A stretch of DNA of 64,000 nucleotides from Cinclus cinclus. Lineage: Eukaryota; Chordata; Aves; Passeriformes; Cinclidae. The stretch is taken from assembly GCF_963662255.1 (NCBI RefSeq), contig NC_085068.1, positions 434,001 to 498,000 on the forward strand, given 5' to 3'. Under the pieces are notes generated by a model that was not told the origin of the DNA, ran no database searches, and saw nothing but the letters and a program-made list of their open reading frames with translations. Each line of letters begins with the position of its first letter. The first letter of the stretch is position 1. The position numbers and the translations under genes are program-made. This document shows positions 25,206-39,800 of the stretch, piece after piece.

Positions 25206-27845
25206 TTGGGTCACAATGGATCCTTGCTTCTCTTAACCCCTGTGGTGTCACAATGCATCCCATGCCCTTTTAGGCCACTTGATGTCACAATGAATCATTT
25301 GATTCTTGGCCTCCACGTTGGCATAATAGATCCTTGCTTCTATTGGTCCCCGTGCTGTAACAATTCATCCCTGGCCCTTTTAGGCCCATTGGTGTCACAA
25401 GGGATCATTAGATTGTTAGCCTGCATTGGGTCACAATGGTTCCGTGCTTCTCTTAACCCCTGTGGTGTCACAATGCATCACATGCCCTTTTAGGCCACTT
25501 GATGTCACAACGAATCATTTGATTCTTGGCCTCCATTGTGGCATAATTGTACGAGGTTTCTATTGGGCCCCATGCTTTCACAATACATCCCTGCCCCTTT
25601 TAGGCCCATTGGTGTCAAAAGGGATCATTAGATTGTTAGCCTCCATTGGGTCATAATGGATCCTTGCTTCTCTTAACCCCTGTGCTGTCACAATGCATCC
25701 CATGCACTTTTAGGCCACTTGATGTCACAATGAATTATTTGTTTCTTGGCCTCCATGGTGGCATAATAGATCCTTGCTTCTATTGGTCCCCGTGCTGTAA
25801 CAATCCATTCCTGGCCCTTTTAGGCCCATTGGTGTCACAATGGATCATTAGATTGTTAGCCTGCATTGGGTCACAATGGTTCCTTGCTTCTCTTAACCTC
25901 TGTGGTGTCACAATGCATCCCATGCCCTTTTAGGCCACTTGATGTCACAATGAATCATTTGATTCTTGGCCTCCATGGTGTCATAATGCTTCCTTGTTTC
26001 TATTGGGCCCCATGCTGTCACAATTCATCCCTGGCCCTTTTACGCCCCCTGGTGTCAAATGGGATCCTGGGATTATTAGCCTCCATTGGGTCACAATGGA
26101 TCCTTGCTTCTCTTAACCCCTGTGGTGTCACAATGCATCCCATGCCCTTTTAGGCCACTTGATGTCACAATGAATTATTTGATTCTTGGCCTCCATGGTG
26201 GCATAATAGATCCTTGCTTCTATTGGTCCCCGTGCTGTAACAATTCATCCCTGGCCCTTTTAGGCCCATTGGTGTCACAAGGGATCATTAGATTGTTAGC
26301 CTGCATTGGGTCACAATGGTTCCGTGCTTCTCTTAACCTCTGTGGTGTCACAAAGCATTCCAAGCCCTTTTAGGCCACTTGGACTTACAATGAACCATTT
26401 GATTCTTGGCCTTCATGGTGTCATAATGTTTCCTTGCTTCTATAGGTCCCCATGCTGTCAGAGTTCATCCGTGGTCCTTTTGCGCCCCCTGGTGTCAAAC
26501 AGGATTCTTAGATTGTTAGCCTGCATTGGATCACAATGGTTCCTTGCTTCTCTTAACCCCTGTGGTGTCACAATGCATCCCATGCCCTTTTAGGCCACTT
26601 GATGTCACAATGAATCATTTGATTCTTGGCCTCCATGGTGGCGTAATTGTACCAGGTTTTAATTGGGCCCCATGCTTTCACAATACATCCCTGCCCCTTT
26701 TAGACCCATTGGTGTCACAAGGGATCATTAGATTGTTAGCCTCCATTGGGTCACAATGGTTCCTTGCTTCTCTTAACCCCTGTGCTGTCACAATGCATCC
26801 CATGCCCTTTTAGGCCACTTGATGTCACAATGAATCATTTGTTTCTTGGCCTCCATGGTGGCATAATAGATCCTTGCTTCTATTGGTCCCCGTGATGTAA
26901 CAATTCATTCCTGGCCCTTTTAGGCCCATTGGTGTCACAAGGGATCATTAGATTGTTAGCCTGCATTGGGTCACAATGGTTCCTTGCTTCTCTTAACCTC
27001 TGTGGTGTCACAATGCATTCCAAGCCCTTTTAGGCCACTTCGTCTTACAATGAACCATTTGATTCTTGGCCTTCATGGTGTCATAATGGTTCCTTGCTTC
27101 TATAGGTCCCCATGATGTCAGAGTTCATCCATGGTCCTTTTGCGCCCCCTGGTGTCAAAAGGGATTCTTAGATTGTTAGCCTGCATTGGGTCACAATGGT
27201 TCCTTGCTTCTCTTAACCTCTGTGGTGTCACAATGCATCCCATGCCCTTTTAGGCCACTTGATGTCACAATGAATCATTTGATTCTTGGCCTCCATGGTG
27301 TCATAATGGTTCCTTGTTTCTATTGGGCTCCATGCTGTCACAATTCATCCCTGGACCTTTTACGCCCCCTGGTGTCAAATGGGATCCTGGGATTATTACC
27401 CTCCATTGGGTCACAATGGATCCTTGCTTCTCTTAACCCCTGTGCTGTCACAATGCATCCCATGCCCTTTTAGGCCACTTGATGTCGCAATGAATCATTT
27501 GATTCTTGGCCTCCATGGTAGCATAATTGTACCAGGTTTTACTTGGGCCCCATGCTGTCGCAATTCATCCCTGGCCCTTTTAGGCCCATTGGTGTCACAA
27601 GGGATCATTAGATTGTTAGCCTGCATTGGGTCACAATGGTTCCTTGCTTCTCTTAACCTCTGTGGTGTCACAATGCATCCCATGCCATTTTAGGCCACTT
27701 GATGTCACAATGAATCATTTGATTCTTGGCCTCCATGGTGTCATAATGGTTCCTTGTTTCTTTTGGGCCCCATGCTGTCACAATTCATCCCTGGCCCTTT
27801 TACGCCCCCTGGTGTCAAATGGGATCCTGGGATTATTAGCCTCCA
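25206..27845 (+). repeat. Higher-order unit 6, 12 monomers
   Basis: Order A B' F G H' a b c [J/R' fusion] O P Q, 2,640 bp. It is unit 3 minus 440 bp: J and K' are gone, and the monomer at 26966 begins as J and continues as R' (ACTTCGTCTTACAATG). H' has CTGTGGTGTC where unit 3 has CTGTGCTGTC. Confidence 0.92.
26966..27185 (+). repeat. J/R' fusion monomer at a 440 bp deletion
   Basis: The left part reads GTCACAATGG and AACCTCTG as in J at 11999. From GCATTCCAAGCCC onward it matches R' at 12439. The expected J-K'-R' trio is reduced to one in-register monomer, as unequal exchange between J and R' subunits would produce. Confidence 0.88.
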
Positions 27846-30800
27846 TTGGGTCACAATGGATCCTTGCTTCTCTTAACCCCTGTGGTGTCACAATGCATCC
27901 CATGCCCTTTTAGGCCACATGATGTCACAATGAATCATTTGATTCTTGGCCTCCACGTTGGCATAATAGATCCTTGCTTCTATTGGTCCCCGTGCTGTAA
28001 CAATTCATCCCTGGCCCTTTTAGGCCCATTGGTGTCACAAGGGATCATTAGATTGTTAGCCTGCATTGGGTCACAATGGTTCCGTGCTTCTCTTAACCCC
28101 TGTGGTGTCACAATGCATCACATGCCCTTTTAGGCCACTTGATGTCACAACGAATCATTTGATTCTTGGCCTCCATTGTGGCGTAATTGTACGAGGTTTC
28201 TATTGGGCCCCATGCTTTCACAATATATCCCTGCCCCTTTTAGGCCCATTGGTGGTATCACAAGGGATCATTAGATTGTTAGCCTGCATTGGGTCACAAT
28301 GGTTCCTTGCTTCTCTTAACCTCTGTGGTGTCACAATGCATTCCAAGCCCTTTTAGGCCACTTGATGTCACAATGAATCATTTGATTCTTGGCCTTCATG
28401 GTGTCATAATGTTTCCTTGCTTCTATAGGTCCCCATGCTGTCAGTGTTCATCCGTGGTCCTTTTGCGCCCCCTGGTGTCAAAAGGGATTCTTAGATTGTT
28501 AGCCTGCATTGGGTCACAATGGTTCCTTGCTTCTCTTAACCCCTGTGGTGTCACAATGCATCCCATGCCCTTTTAGGCCACTTGATGTCACAATGAATCA
28601 TTTGATTCTTGGCCTCCATGGTGTCATAACGTTTCCTTGCTTCTATAGGTCCCCATGCTGTCAGAGTTCATCCGTGGTCCTTTTGCGCCCTCTGTTGTCA
28701 AAAGGGATTCTTAGATTGTTAGCCTGCATTGGGTCACAATGGTTCCTTGCTTCTCTTAACCCCTGTGGTGTCACAATGCATCCCATGCCCTTTTAGGCCA
28801 CTTGATGTCACAATGAATCATTTGTTTCTTGGCCTCCATGGTGGCATAATTGTACCAGGTTTTACTTGGGCCCCATGCTGTCACAATTCATCCCTGCCCC
28901 TTTTAGGCCCCCTGGTGTCGCAAGGGATCATTAGATTGTTAGCCTGCATTGGGTCACAATGGTTCCTTGCTTCTCTTAACCTCTGTGGTGTCACAATGCA
29001 TCCCATGCCCTTTTAGGCCACTAGATGTCACAATGAATCATTTGATTCTTGGCCTCCATGGTGTCATAATGGTTCCTTGTTTCTATTGGGCCCCATGCTG
29101 TCACAATTCATCCCTGGCCCTTTTACGCCCCCTGGTGTCAAATGGGATCCTGGGATTATTAGCCTCCATTGGGTCACAATGGATCCTTGCTTTTCTTAAC
29201 CCCTGTGCTGTCACAATGCATCCCATGCCCTTTTAGGTCACTTGATGTCACAATGAATCATTTGATTCTTGACCTCCACGGTGGCATAATAGATCCTTGC
29301 TTCTATTGGTCCCCGTGTTGTAACAATCCATCCCTGGCCCTTTTACGCCCCCTGGTGTCAAATGGGATCCTGGCATTATTAGCCTCCATTGGGTTACAAT
29401 GGATCCTTGTTTCTCTTAACCTCTGTGGTGCCACAATGCATTCCAAGCCCTTTTAGGCCACTTGGTCTTACAATGAACCATTTGATTCTTGGCCTTCATG
29501 GTGTCATAATGGTTCCTTGCTTCTATAGGTCCCCATGATGTCAGAGTTCATCCATGGTCCTTTTGCGCCCCCTGGTGTCAAAAGGGATTCTTAGATTGTT
29601 AGCCTGCATTGGGTCACAATGGTTCCTTGCTTCTCTTAACCCCTGTGGTGTCACAATGCATCCCATGCCCTTTTAGGCCACTTGATGTCACAATGAATCA
29701 TTTGAATCTTGGCCTCCATGGTGGCATAATTGTACCAGGTTTTAATTGGGCCCCATGCTTTCACAATTCATCCCTGCCCCTTTTAGGCCCATTGGTGTCA
29801 CAAGGGATCATTAGATTGTTAGCCTGCATTGGGTCACAATGGTTCCTTGCTTCTCTTAACCCCTGTGGTGTCACAATGCATCCCATGCCCTTTTAGGCCA
29901 CTTGATGTCACAATGAATCATTTGATTCTTGGCCTCCAAGGTGGCATAATAGATCCTTGCTTCTATTGGTCCCCGTGCTGTAACAATCCATCCCTGGCCC
30001 TTTTTATACCCCCTGGTGCCACAAGGGATCATTAGATTGTTAGCTTGCATTGGGTCACAATGGTTCCTTGCTTCTCTTAACCTCTGTGGTGTCACAATGC
30101 ATTCCAAGCCCTTTTAGGCGACTTGATGTCACAATGAATCATTTCATTCTTGGCCTTCATGGTGTCATAATGTTTCCTTGCTTCTATAGGTCCCCATGCT
30201 GTCAGAGTTCATCCGTGGTCCTTTTGCGCCCCCTGGTGTCAAAAGGGATTCTTAGATTGTTAGCCTACATTGGGTCATAATGGTTCCTTGCTTCTCTTAA
30301 CCCCTGTGGTGTCACAATGCATCCCATGCCCTTTTAGGCCACTTGATGTCACAATGAATCATTTGATTCTTGGCCTCCATGGTGGCATAATTGTACCAGG
30401 TTTTACTGGGGCCCCATGCTTTCACAATACATCCCTGCCCCTTTTAGGCCCATTGGTGTCACAAGGGATAATTAGATTGTTAGCCTGCATTGGGTCACAA
30501 TGGTTCCTTGCTTCTCTTAACCCCTGTGGTGTCACAATGCATCCAATGACCTTTTAGGCCACTTGATGTCACAATGAATCATTTGATTCTTGACCTCCAT
30601 GGTGTCATAATGTTTCCTTGTTTCTATTGGGCTCCATGCTGTCACAATTCATCCCTGGCCCTTTTACGCTCCCTGGTGTCAAATGGGATCCTGGGATTAT
30701 TAGCCTCCATTGGGTCACAATGGATCCTTGCTTCTCTTAACCCCTGTGGTGTCACAATGCATCCCATGCCCTTTTAGGCCACTTGATGTCACAATGAATC

Positions 30801-33349
30801 ATTTGATTCTTGGCCTACACGGTGGCATAATTGATCCTTGCTTCTATTGGTCCCCGTGCTGTAACAATCCATCCCTGGCCCTTTTTATACCCCCTGGTGC
30901 CACAAGGGATCATTAGATTGTTAGCCTGCATTGGGTCACAATGGTTCCTTGCTTCTCTTAACCTCTGTGGTGTCACAATGCATTCCAAGCCCTTTTAGGC
31001 CACTTGGTCTTACAATGAACCATTTGATTCTTGGCCTTCATGGTGTCATAATGGTTCCTTGCTTCTATAGGTCCTCATGCTGTCAGAGTTAATCCGTGGT
31101 CCTTTTGCGCCCCCTGGTTTCAAAAGGGATTCTTAGATTGTTAGCCTGCATTGGGTCACAATGGTTCCTTGCTTCTCTTAACCCCTGTGGTGTCACAATG
31201 CATCCCATGCCCTTTTAGGCCACTTAATATCGCAATGAATCATTTGATTCATGGCCTCCATGATGGCGTAATTGTACCAGGTTTTAATTGGGCCCCATGC
31301 TTTCACAATACATCCCTGCCCCTTTTAGGCCCATTGGTGTCAAAAGGGATCATTAGATTGTTAGCCTCCATTGGGTCATAATGGATCCTTGCTTCTCTTA
31401 ACCCCTGTGCTGTCACAATGCATCCCATGCACTTTTAGGCCACTTGATGTCACAATGAATTATTTGTTTCTTGGCCTCCATGGTGGCATAATAGATCCTT
31501 GCTTCTATTGGTCCCCGTGCTGTAACAATTCATTCCTGGCCCTTTTAGGCCCATTGGTGTCACAATGGATCATTAGATTGTTAGCCTGCATTGGGTCACA
31601 ATGGTTCCTTGCTTCTCTTAACCTCTCTGGTGTCACAATGCATCCCATGCCCTTTTAGGCCACTTGATGTCACAATGAATCATTTGATTCTTGGCCTCCA
31701 TGGTGTCATAATGCTTCCTTGTTTCTATTGGGCCCCATGCTGTCACAATTCATCCCTGGCCCTTTTACGCCCCCTGGTGTCAAATGGGATCCTGGGATTA
31801 TTAGCCTCCATTGGGTCACAATGGATCCTTGCTTCTCTTAACCCCTGTGCTGTCACAATGCATCCCATGCCCTTTTAGGCCACTTGATGTCACAATGAAT
31901 CATTTGATTCTTGGCCTCCACGGTGGCATAATAGATCCTTGCTTCTATTGGTCCCCGTGCTGTAACAATCCATCCCTGGCCCTTTTACGCCCCCTGGTGT
32001 CAAATGGGATCCTGGGATTATTAGCCTCCATTGGGTTACAATGGATCCTTGTTTCTCTTAACCTCTGTGGTGCCACAATGCATTCCAAGCCCTTTTAGGC
32101 CACATGGTCTTACAATGAGCCTTTTGATTCTTGGCCTTCATGGTGTCATAATGGTTCCTTGCTTCTATAGGTCCCCATGCTGTCAGAGTTCATCCATGGT
32201 CCTTTTGCGACCCCTGGTGTCAAAAGGGATTCTTAGATTGTTAGCCTGCATTGGGTCACAATGGTTCCTTGCTTCTCTTAACCTCTGTGGTGTCACAATG
32301 CATCCCATGCCCTTTTAGGCCACTTGATGTCACAATGAATTATTTGATTCTTGGCCTCCATGGTGTGATAATGGTTCCTTGATTCTAATGGGCCCCATGC
32401 TGTCACAATTCATCCCTGCCCCTTTTACCCCCCCGGTGTCAAAAGGGATTCTTAGATTGTTAGCCAGCATTGGATCACAATGGTTCCTTGCTTCTCTTAA
32501 CCCCTGTGGTGTCACAATGCATCCCATGCCCTTTTAGGCCACTTGATGTCACAACGAATCATTTGATTCTTGACCTCCATGGTGGCATAATTGTACCAGG
32601 TTTTACTGGGGCCCCATGCTTTCACAATACATCCCTGCCCCTTTTAGGCCCATTGGTGTCACAAGGGATCATTAGATTGTTAGCCTGCATTGGGTCACAA
32701 TGGTTCCTTGCTTCTCTTAACCTCTGTGGTGTCACAATGCATCCCATGCCCTTTTAGGCCACTTGATGTCACAATGAATCATTTGATTCTTGGCCTCCAT
32801 GGTGTCATAATGGTTCCTTGTTTCTATTGGGCTCCATGCTGTCACAATTCATCCCTGGACCTTTTACGCCCCCTGGTGTCAAATGGGATCCTGGGATTAT
32901 TACCCTCCATTGGGTCACAATGGATCCTTGCTTCTCTTAACCCCTGTGGTGTCACAATGCATCCCATGCCCTTTTAGGCCACTTGATGTCGCAATGAATC
33001 ATTTGATTCTTGGCCTCCATGGTAGCATAATTGTACCAGGTTTTACTTGGGCCCCATGCTGTCGCAATTCATCCCTGGCCCTTTTAGGCCCATTGGTGTC
33101 ACAAGGGATCATTAGATTGTTAGCCTGCATTGGGTCACAATGGTTCCTTGCTTCTCTTAACCTCTGTGGTGTCACAATGCATCCCATGCCCTTTTAGGCC
33201 ACTTGATGTCACAATGAATCATTTGATTCTTGGCCTCCATGGTGTCATAATGGTTCCTTGTTTCTTTTGGGCCCCATGCTGTCACAATTCATCCCTGGCC
33301 CTTTTACGCCCCCTGGTGTCAAATGGGATCCTGGGATTATTAGCCTCCA
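27846..33349 (+). repeat. Higher-order unit 7, 25 monomers (near-copy of unit 4)
   Basis: Same order as unit 4, 5,504 bp, one base longer because its F monomer keeps the normal ATAATAGATCC. Differences seen include d with ATTTGTTTC (28821 region) for ATTTGATTC, S with TTTGAATC, and N (32470) with TTGACCTCC. B again ends GGTGGTATC. Confidence 0.92.
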
Positions 33350-36300
33350 TTGGGTCACAATGGATCCTTGCTTCTCTTAACCCCTGTGGTGTCACAATGC
33401 ATCCCATGCCCTTTTAGGCCACTTGATGTCACAATGAATCATTTGATTCTTGGCCTCCACGTTGGCATAATAGATCCTTGCTTCTATTGGTCCCCGTGCT
33501 GTAACAATTCATCCCTGGCCCTTTTAGGCCCATTGGTGTCACAAGGGATCATTAGATTGTTAGCCTGCATTGGGTCACAATGGTTCCGTGCTTCTCTTAA
33601 CCCCTGTGGTGTCACAATGCATCACATGCCCTTTTAGGCCACTTGATGTCACAACGAATCATTTGATTCTTGGCCTCCATTGTGGCGTAATTGTACGAGG
33701 TTTCTATTGGGCCCCATGCTTTCACAATACATCCCTGCCCCTTTTAGGCCCATTGGTGGTGTCACAAGGGATCATTAGATTGTTAGCCTGCATTGGGTCA
33801 CAATGGTTCCTTGCTTCTCTTAACTTCTGTGGTTTCACAATGCATTCCAAGCCCTTTTAGGCCACTTGATGTCACAATGAATCATTTGATTCTTGGCCTT
33901 CATGGTGTCATAATGTTTCCTTGCTTCTATAGGTCCCCATGCTGTCAGTGTTCATCCGTGGTCCTTTTGCGCCCCCTGGTGTCAAAAGGGATTCTTAGAT
34001 TGTTAGCCTGCATTGGGTCACAATGGTTCCTTGCTTCTCTTAACCCCTGTGGTGTCACAATGCATCCCATGCCCTTTCAGGCCACTTGATGTCACAATGA
34101 ATCATTTGATTCTTGGCCTCCATGGTGTCATAACGTTTCCTTGCTTCTATAGGTCCCCATGCTGTCAGAGTTAATCCGTGGTCCTTTTGCGCCCCCTGGT
34201 TTCAAAAGGGATTCTTACATTGTTAGCCTGCATTGGGTCACAATGGTTCCTTGCTTCTCTTAACCCCTGTGGTGTCACAATGCATCCCATGCCCTTTTAG
34301 GCCACTTAATATCGCAATGAATCATTTGATTCATGGCCTCCATGGTGGCGTAATTGTACCAGGTTTTAATTGGGCCCCATGCTTTCACAATACATCCCTG
34401 CCCCTTTTAGGCCCATTGGTGTCAAAAGGGATCATTAGATTGTTAGCCTCCATTGGGTCATAATGGATCCTTGCTTCTCTTAACCCCTGTGCTGTCACAA
34501 TGCATCCCATGCACTTTTAGGCCACTTGATGTCACAATGAATTATTTGTTTCTTGGCCTCCATGGTGTCATAATGCTTCCTTGTTTCTATTGGGCCCCAT
34601 GCTGTCACAATTCATCCCTGGCCCTTTTACGCCCCCTGGTGTCAAATGGGATCCTGGGATTATTAGCCTCCATTGGGTCACAATGGATCCTTGCTTCTCT
34701 TAACCCCTGTGCTGTCACAATGCATCCCATGCCCTTTTAGGCCACTTGATGTCACAATGAATTATTTGATTCTTGGCCTCCATGGTGGCATAATAGATCC
34801 TTGCTTCTATTGGTCCCCGTGCTGTAACAATTCATCCCTGGCCCTTTTAGGCCCATTGGTGTCGCAAGGGATCATTAGATTGTTAGCCTGCATTGGGTCA
34901 CAATGGTTCCTTGCTTCTCTTAACCTCTGTGGTGTCACAATGCATCCCATGCCCTTTTAGGCCACTTGATGTCACAATGAATCATTTGATTCTTGGCCTC
35001 CATGGTGGCATAATTGTACGAGGTTTCTATTGGGCCCCATGCTTTCACAATACATCCCTGCCCCTTTTAGGCCCATTGGTGTCGCAAGGGATCATTAGAT
35101 TGTTAGCCTGCATTGGGTCACAATGGTTCCTTGCTTCTCTTAACCTCTGTGGTGTCACAATGCATCCCATGCCCTTTTAGGCCACTAGATGTCACAATGA
35201 ATCATTTGATTCTTGGCCTCCATGGTGTCATAATGGTTCCTTGTTTCTATTGGGCCCCATGCTGTCACAATTCATCCCTGGCCCTTTTACGCCCCCTGGT
35301 GTCAAATGGGATCCTGGGATTATTAGCCTCCATTGGGTCACAATGGATCCTTGCTTTTCTTAACCCCTGTGCTGTCACAATGCATCCCATGCCCTTTTAG
35401 GTCACTTGATGTCACAATGAATCATTTGATTCTTGACCTCCACGGTGGCATAATAGATCCTTGCTTCTATTGGTCCCCGTGTTGTAACAATCCATCCCTG
35501 GCCCTTTTACGCCCCCTGGTGTCAAATGGGATCCTGGCATTATTAGCCTCAATTGGGTTACAATGGATCCTTGTTTCTCTTAACCTCTGTGGTGCCACAA
35601 TGCATTCCAAGCCCTTTTAGGCCACATGGTCTTACAATGAGCCTTTTGATTCTTGGCCTTCATGGTGTCATAATGGTTCCTTGCTTCTATAGGTCCCCAT
35701 GCTGTCAGAGTTCATCCATGGTCCTTTTGCGACCCCTGGTGTCAAAAGGGATTCTTAGATTGTTAGCCTGCATTGGGTCACAATGGTTCCTTGCTTCTCT
35801 TAACCTCTGTGGTGTCACAATGCATCCCATGCCCTTTTAGGCCACTTGATGTCACAATGAATTATTTGATTCTTGGCCTCCATGGTGTGATAATGGTTCC
35901 TTGATTCTAATGGGCCCCATGCTGTCACAATTCATCCCTGCCCCTTTTACCCCCCCGGTGTCAAAAGGGATTCTTAGATTGTTAGCCAGCATTGGATCAC
36001 AATGGTTCCTTGCTTCTCTTAACCCCTGTGGTGTCACAATGCATCCCATGCCCTTTTAGGCCACTTGATGTCACAACGAATCATTTGATTCTTGGCCTCC
36101 ATGGTGGCATAATTGTACCAGGTTTTACTGGGGCCCCATGCTTTCACAATACATCCCTGCCCCTTTTAGGCCCATTGGTGTCACAAGGGATCATTAGATT
36201 GTTAGCCTGCATTGGGTCACAATGGTTCCTTGCTTCTCTTAACCTCTGTGGTGTCACAATGCATCCCATGCCCTTTTAGGCCACTTGATGTCACAATGAA

Positions 36301-36871
36301 TCATTTGATTCTTGGCCTCCATGGTGTCATAATGGTTCCTTGTTTCTATTGGGCTCCATGCTGTCACAATTCATCCCTGGACCTTTTACGCCCCCTGGTG
36401 TCAAATGGGATCCTGGGATTATTACCCTCCATTGGGTCACAATGGATCCTTGCTTCTCTTAACCCCTGTGGTGTCACAATGCATCCCATGCCCTTTTAGG
36501 CCACTTGATGTCGCAATGAATCATTTGATTCTTGGCCTCCATGGTAGCATAATTGTACCAGGTTTTACTTGGGCCCCATGCTGTCGCAATTCATCCCTGG
36601 CCCTTTTAGGCCCATTGGTGTCACAAGGGATCATTAGATTGTTAGCCTGCATTGGGTCACAATGGTTCCTTGCTTCTCTTAACCTCTGTGGTGTCACAAT
36701 GCATCCCATGCCCTTTTAGGCCACTTGATGTCACAATGAATCATTTGATTCTTGGCCTCCATGGTGTCATAATGGTTCCTTGTTTCTTTTGGGCCCCATG
36801 CTGTCACAATTCATCCCTGGCCCTTTTACGCCCCCTGGTGTCAAATGGGATCCTGGGATTATTAGCCTCCA
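33350..36871 (+). repeat. Higher-order unit 8, 16 monomers
   Basis: Order A B C D E [F/G fusion] H I J K L M N O P Q, 3,522 bp. It matches unit 1, with F and G fused into one monomer (34453) and no deletion in J. B ends GGTGGTGTC as in units 1 and 9. Confidence 0.92.
34453..34672 (+). repeat. F/G fusion monomer at a 220 bp deletion
   Basis: The first half has the F markers CATGCACTTTTAGG and ATTATTTGTTTC. The second half switches at CCTCCATGGTG to the G markers GTCATAATGCTTCC and TTACGCCCCC. One monomer has been removed relative to unit 1. Confidence 0.9.
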
Positions 36872-39800
36872 TTGGGTCACAATGGATCCTTGCTTCTCTT
36901 AACCCCTGTGGTGTCACAATGCATCCCATGCCCTTTTAGGCCACTTGATGTCACAATGAATCATTTGATTCTTGGCCTCCACGTTGGCATAATAGATCCT
37001 TGCTTCTATTGGTCCCCGTGCTGTAACAATTCATCCCTGGCCCTTTTAGGCCCATTGGTGTCACAAGGGATCATTAGATTGTTAGCCTGCATTGGGTCAC
37101 AATGGTTCCGTGCTTCTCTTAACCCCTGTGGTGTCACAATGCATCACATGCCCTTTTAGGCCACTTGATGTCACAACGAATCATTTGATTCTTGGCCTCC
37201 ATTGTGGCGTAATTGTACGAGGTTTCTATTGGGCCCCATGCTTTCACAATACATCCCTGCCCCTTTTAGGCCCATTGGTGGTGTCACAAGGGATCATTAG
37301 ATTGTTAGCCTGCATTGGGTCACAATGGTTCCTTGCTTCTCTTAACCTCTGTGGTTTCACAATGCATTCCAAGCCCTTTTAGGCCACTTGATGTCACAAT
37401 GAATCATTTGATTCTTGGCCTTCATGGTGTCATAATGTTTCCTTGCTTCTATAGGTCCCCATGCTGTCAGTGTTCATCCGTGGTCCTTTTGCGCCCCCTG
37501 GTGTCAAAAGGGATTCTTAGATTGTTAGCCTGCATTGGGTCACAATGGTTCCTTGCTTCTCTTAACCCCTGTGGTGTCACAATGCATCCCATGCCCTTTC
37601 AGGCCACTTGATGTCACAATGAATCATTTGATTCTTGGCCTCCATGGTGTCATAACGTTTCCTTGCTTCTATAGGTCCCCATGCTGTCAGAGTTAATCCG
37701 TGGTCCTTTTGCGCCCCCTGGTTTCAAAAGGGATTCTTACATTGTTAGCCTGCATTGGGTCACAATGGTTCCTTGCTTCTCTTAACCCCTGTGGTGTCAC
37801 AATGCATCCCATGCCCTTTTAGGCCACTTAATATCGCAATGAATCATTTGATTCATGGCCTCCATGATGGCGTAATTGTACCAGGTTTTAATTGGGCCCC
37901 ATGCTTTCACAATACATCCCTGCCCCTTTTAGGCCCATTGGTGTCAAAAGGGATCATTAGATTGTTAGCCTCCATTGGGTCATAATGGATCCTTGCTTCT
38001 CTTAACCCCTGTGCTGTCACAATGCATCCCATGCACTTTTAGGCCACTTGATGTCACAATGAATTATTTGTTTCTTGGCCTCCATGGTGGCATAATAGAT
38101 CCTTGCTTCTATTGGTCCCCGTGCTGTAACAATCCATTCCTGGCCCTTTTAGGCCCATTGGTGTCACAATGGATCATTAGATTGTTAGCCTGCATTGGGT
38201 CACAATGGTTCCTTGCTTCTCTTAACCTCTCTGGTGTCACAATGCATCCCATGCCCTTTTAGGCCACTTGATGTCACAATGAATCATTTGATTCTTGGCC
38301 TCCATGGTGTCATAATGCTTCCTTGTTTCTATTGGGCCCCATGCTGTCACAATTCATCCCTGGCCCTTTTACGCCCCCTGGTGTCAAATGGGATCCTGGG
38401 ATTATTAGCCTCCATTGGGTCACAATGGATCCTTGCTTCTCTTAACCCCTGTGCTGTCACAATGCATCCCATGCCCTTTTAGGCCACTTGATGTCACAAT
38501 GAATTATTTGATTCTTGGCCTCCATGGTGGCATAATAGATCCTTGCTTCTATTGGTCCCCGTGCTGTAACAATTCATCCCTGGCCCTTTTAGGCCCATTG
38601 GTGTCGCAAGGGATCATTAGATTGTTAGCCTGCATTGGGTCACAATGGTTCCTTGCTTCTCTTAACCTCTGTGGTGTCACAATGCATCCCATGCCCTTTT
38701 AGGCCACTTGATGTCACAATGAATCATTTGATTCTTGGCCTCCATGGTGGCGTAATTGTACGAGGTTTCTATTGGGCCCCATGCTTTCACAATACATCCC
38801 TGCCCCTTTTAGGCCCATTGGTGTCGCAAGGGATCATTAGATTGTTAGCCTGCATTGGGTCACAATGGTTCCTTGCTTCTCTTAACCTCTGTGGTGTCAC
38901 AATGCATCCCATGCCCTTTTAGGCCACTAGATGTCACAATGAATCATTTGATTCTTGGCCTCCATGGTGTCATAATGGTTCCTTGTTTCTATTGGGCCCC
39001 ATGCTGTCACAATTCATCCCTGGCCCTTTTACGCCCCCTGGTGTCAAATGGGATCCTGGGATTATTAGCCTCCATTGGGTCACAATGGATCCTTGCTTTT
39101 CTTAACCCCTGTGCTGTCACAATGCATCCCATGCCCTTTTAGGTCACTTGATGTCACAATGAATCATTTGATTCTTGACCTCCACGGTGGCATAATAGAT
39201 CCTTGCTTCTATTGGTCCCCGTGTTGTAACAATCCATCCCTGGCCCTTTTACGCCCCCTGGTGTCAAATGGGATCCTGGCATTATTAGCCTCCATTGGGT
39301 TACAATGGATCCTTGTTTCTCTTAACCTCTGTGGTGCCACAATGCATTCCAAGCCCTTTTAGGCCACTTGGTCTTACAATGAACCATTTGATTCTTGGCC
39401 TTCATGGTGTCATAATGGTTCCTTGCTTCTATAGGTCCCCATGATGTCAGAGTTCATCCATGGTCCTTTTGCGCCCCCTGGTGTCACAAGGGATTCTTAG
39501 ATTGTTAGCCTGCATTGGGTCACAATGGTTCCGTGCTTCTCTTAACCCCTGTGGTGTCACAATGCATCCCATGCCCTTTTAGGCCACTTGATGTCACAAT
39601 GAATCATTTGAATCTTGGCCTCCATGGTGGCATAATTGTACCAGGTTTTAATTGGGCCCCATGCTTTCACAATTCATCCCTGCCCCTTTTAGGCCCATTG
39701 GTGTCACAAGGGATCATTAGATTGTTAGCCTGCATTGGGTCACAATGGTTCCTTGCTTCTCTTAACCCCTGTGGTGTCACAATGCATCCCATGCCCTTTT

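Larger units (their letters stand above)
3855..33349 (+). repeat. Tandem ~14.5-15 kb segmental duplication
   Basis: Units 2-3-4 (3855-18821, 14,967 bp, 68 monomers) and units 5-6-7 (18822-33349, 14,528 bp, 66 monomers) have the same variant order and share unit-specific markers. The 439 bp length difference is explained by the 440 bp deletion in unit 6 and the 1 bp deletion in unit 4. Exact breakpoints are uncertain because both blocks are flanked by L M N O P Q and A. Confidence 0.92.
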
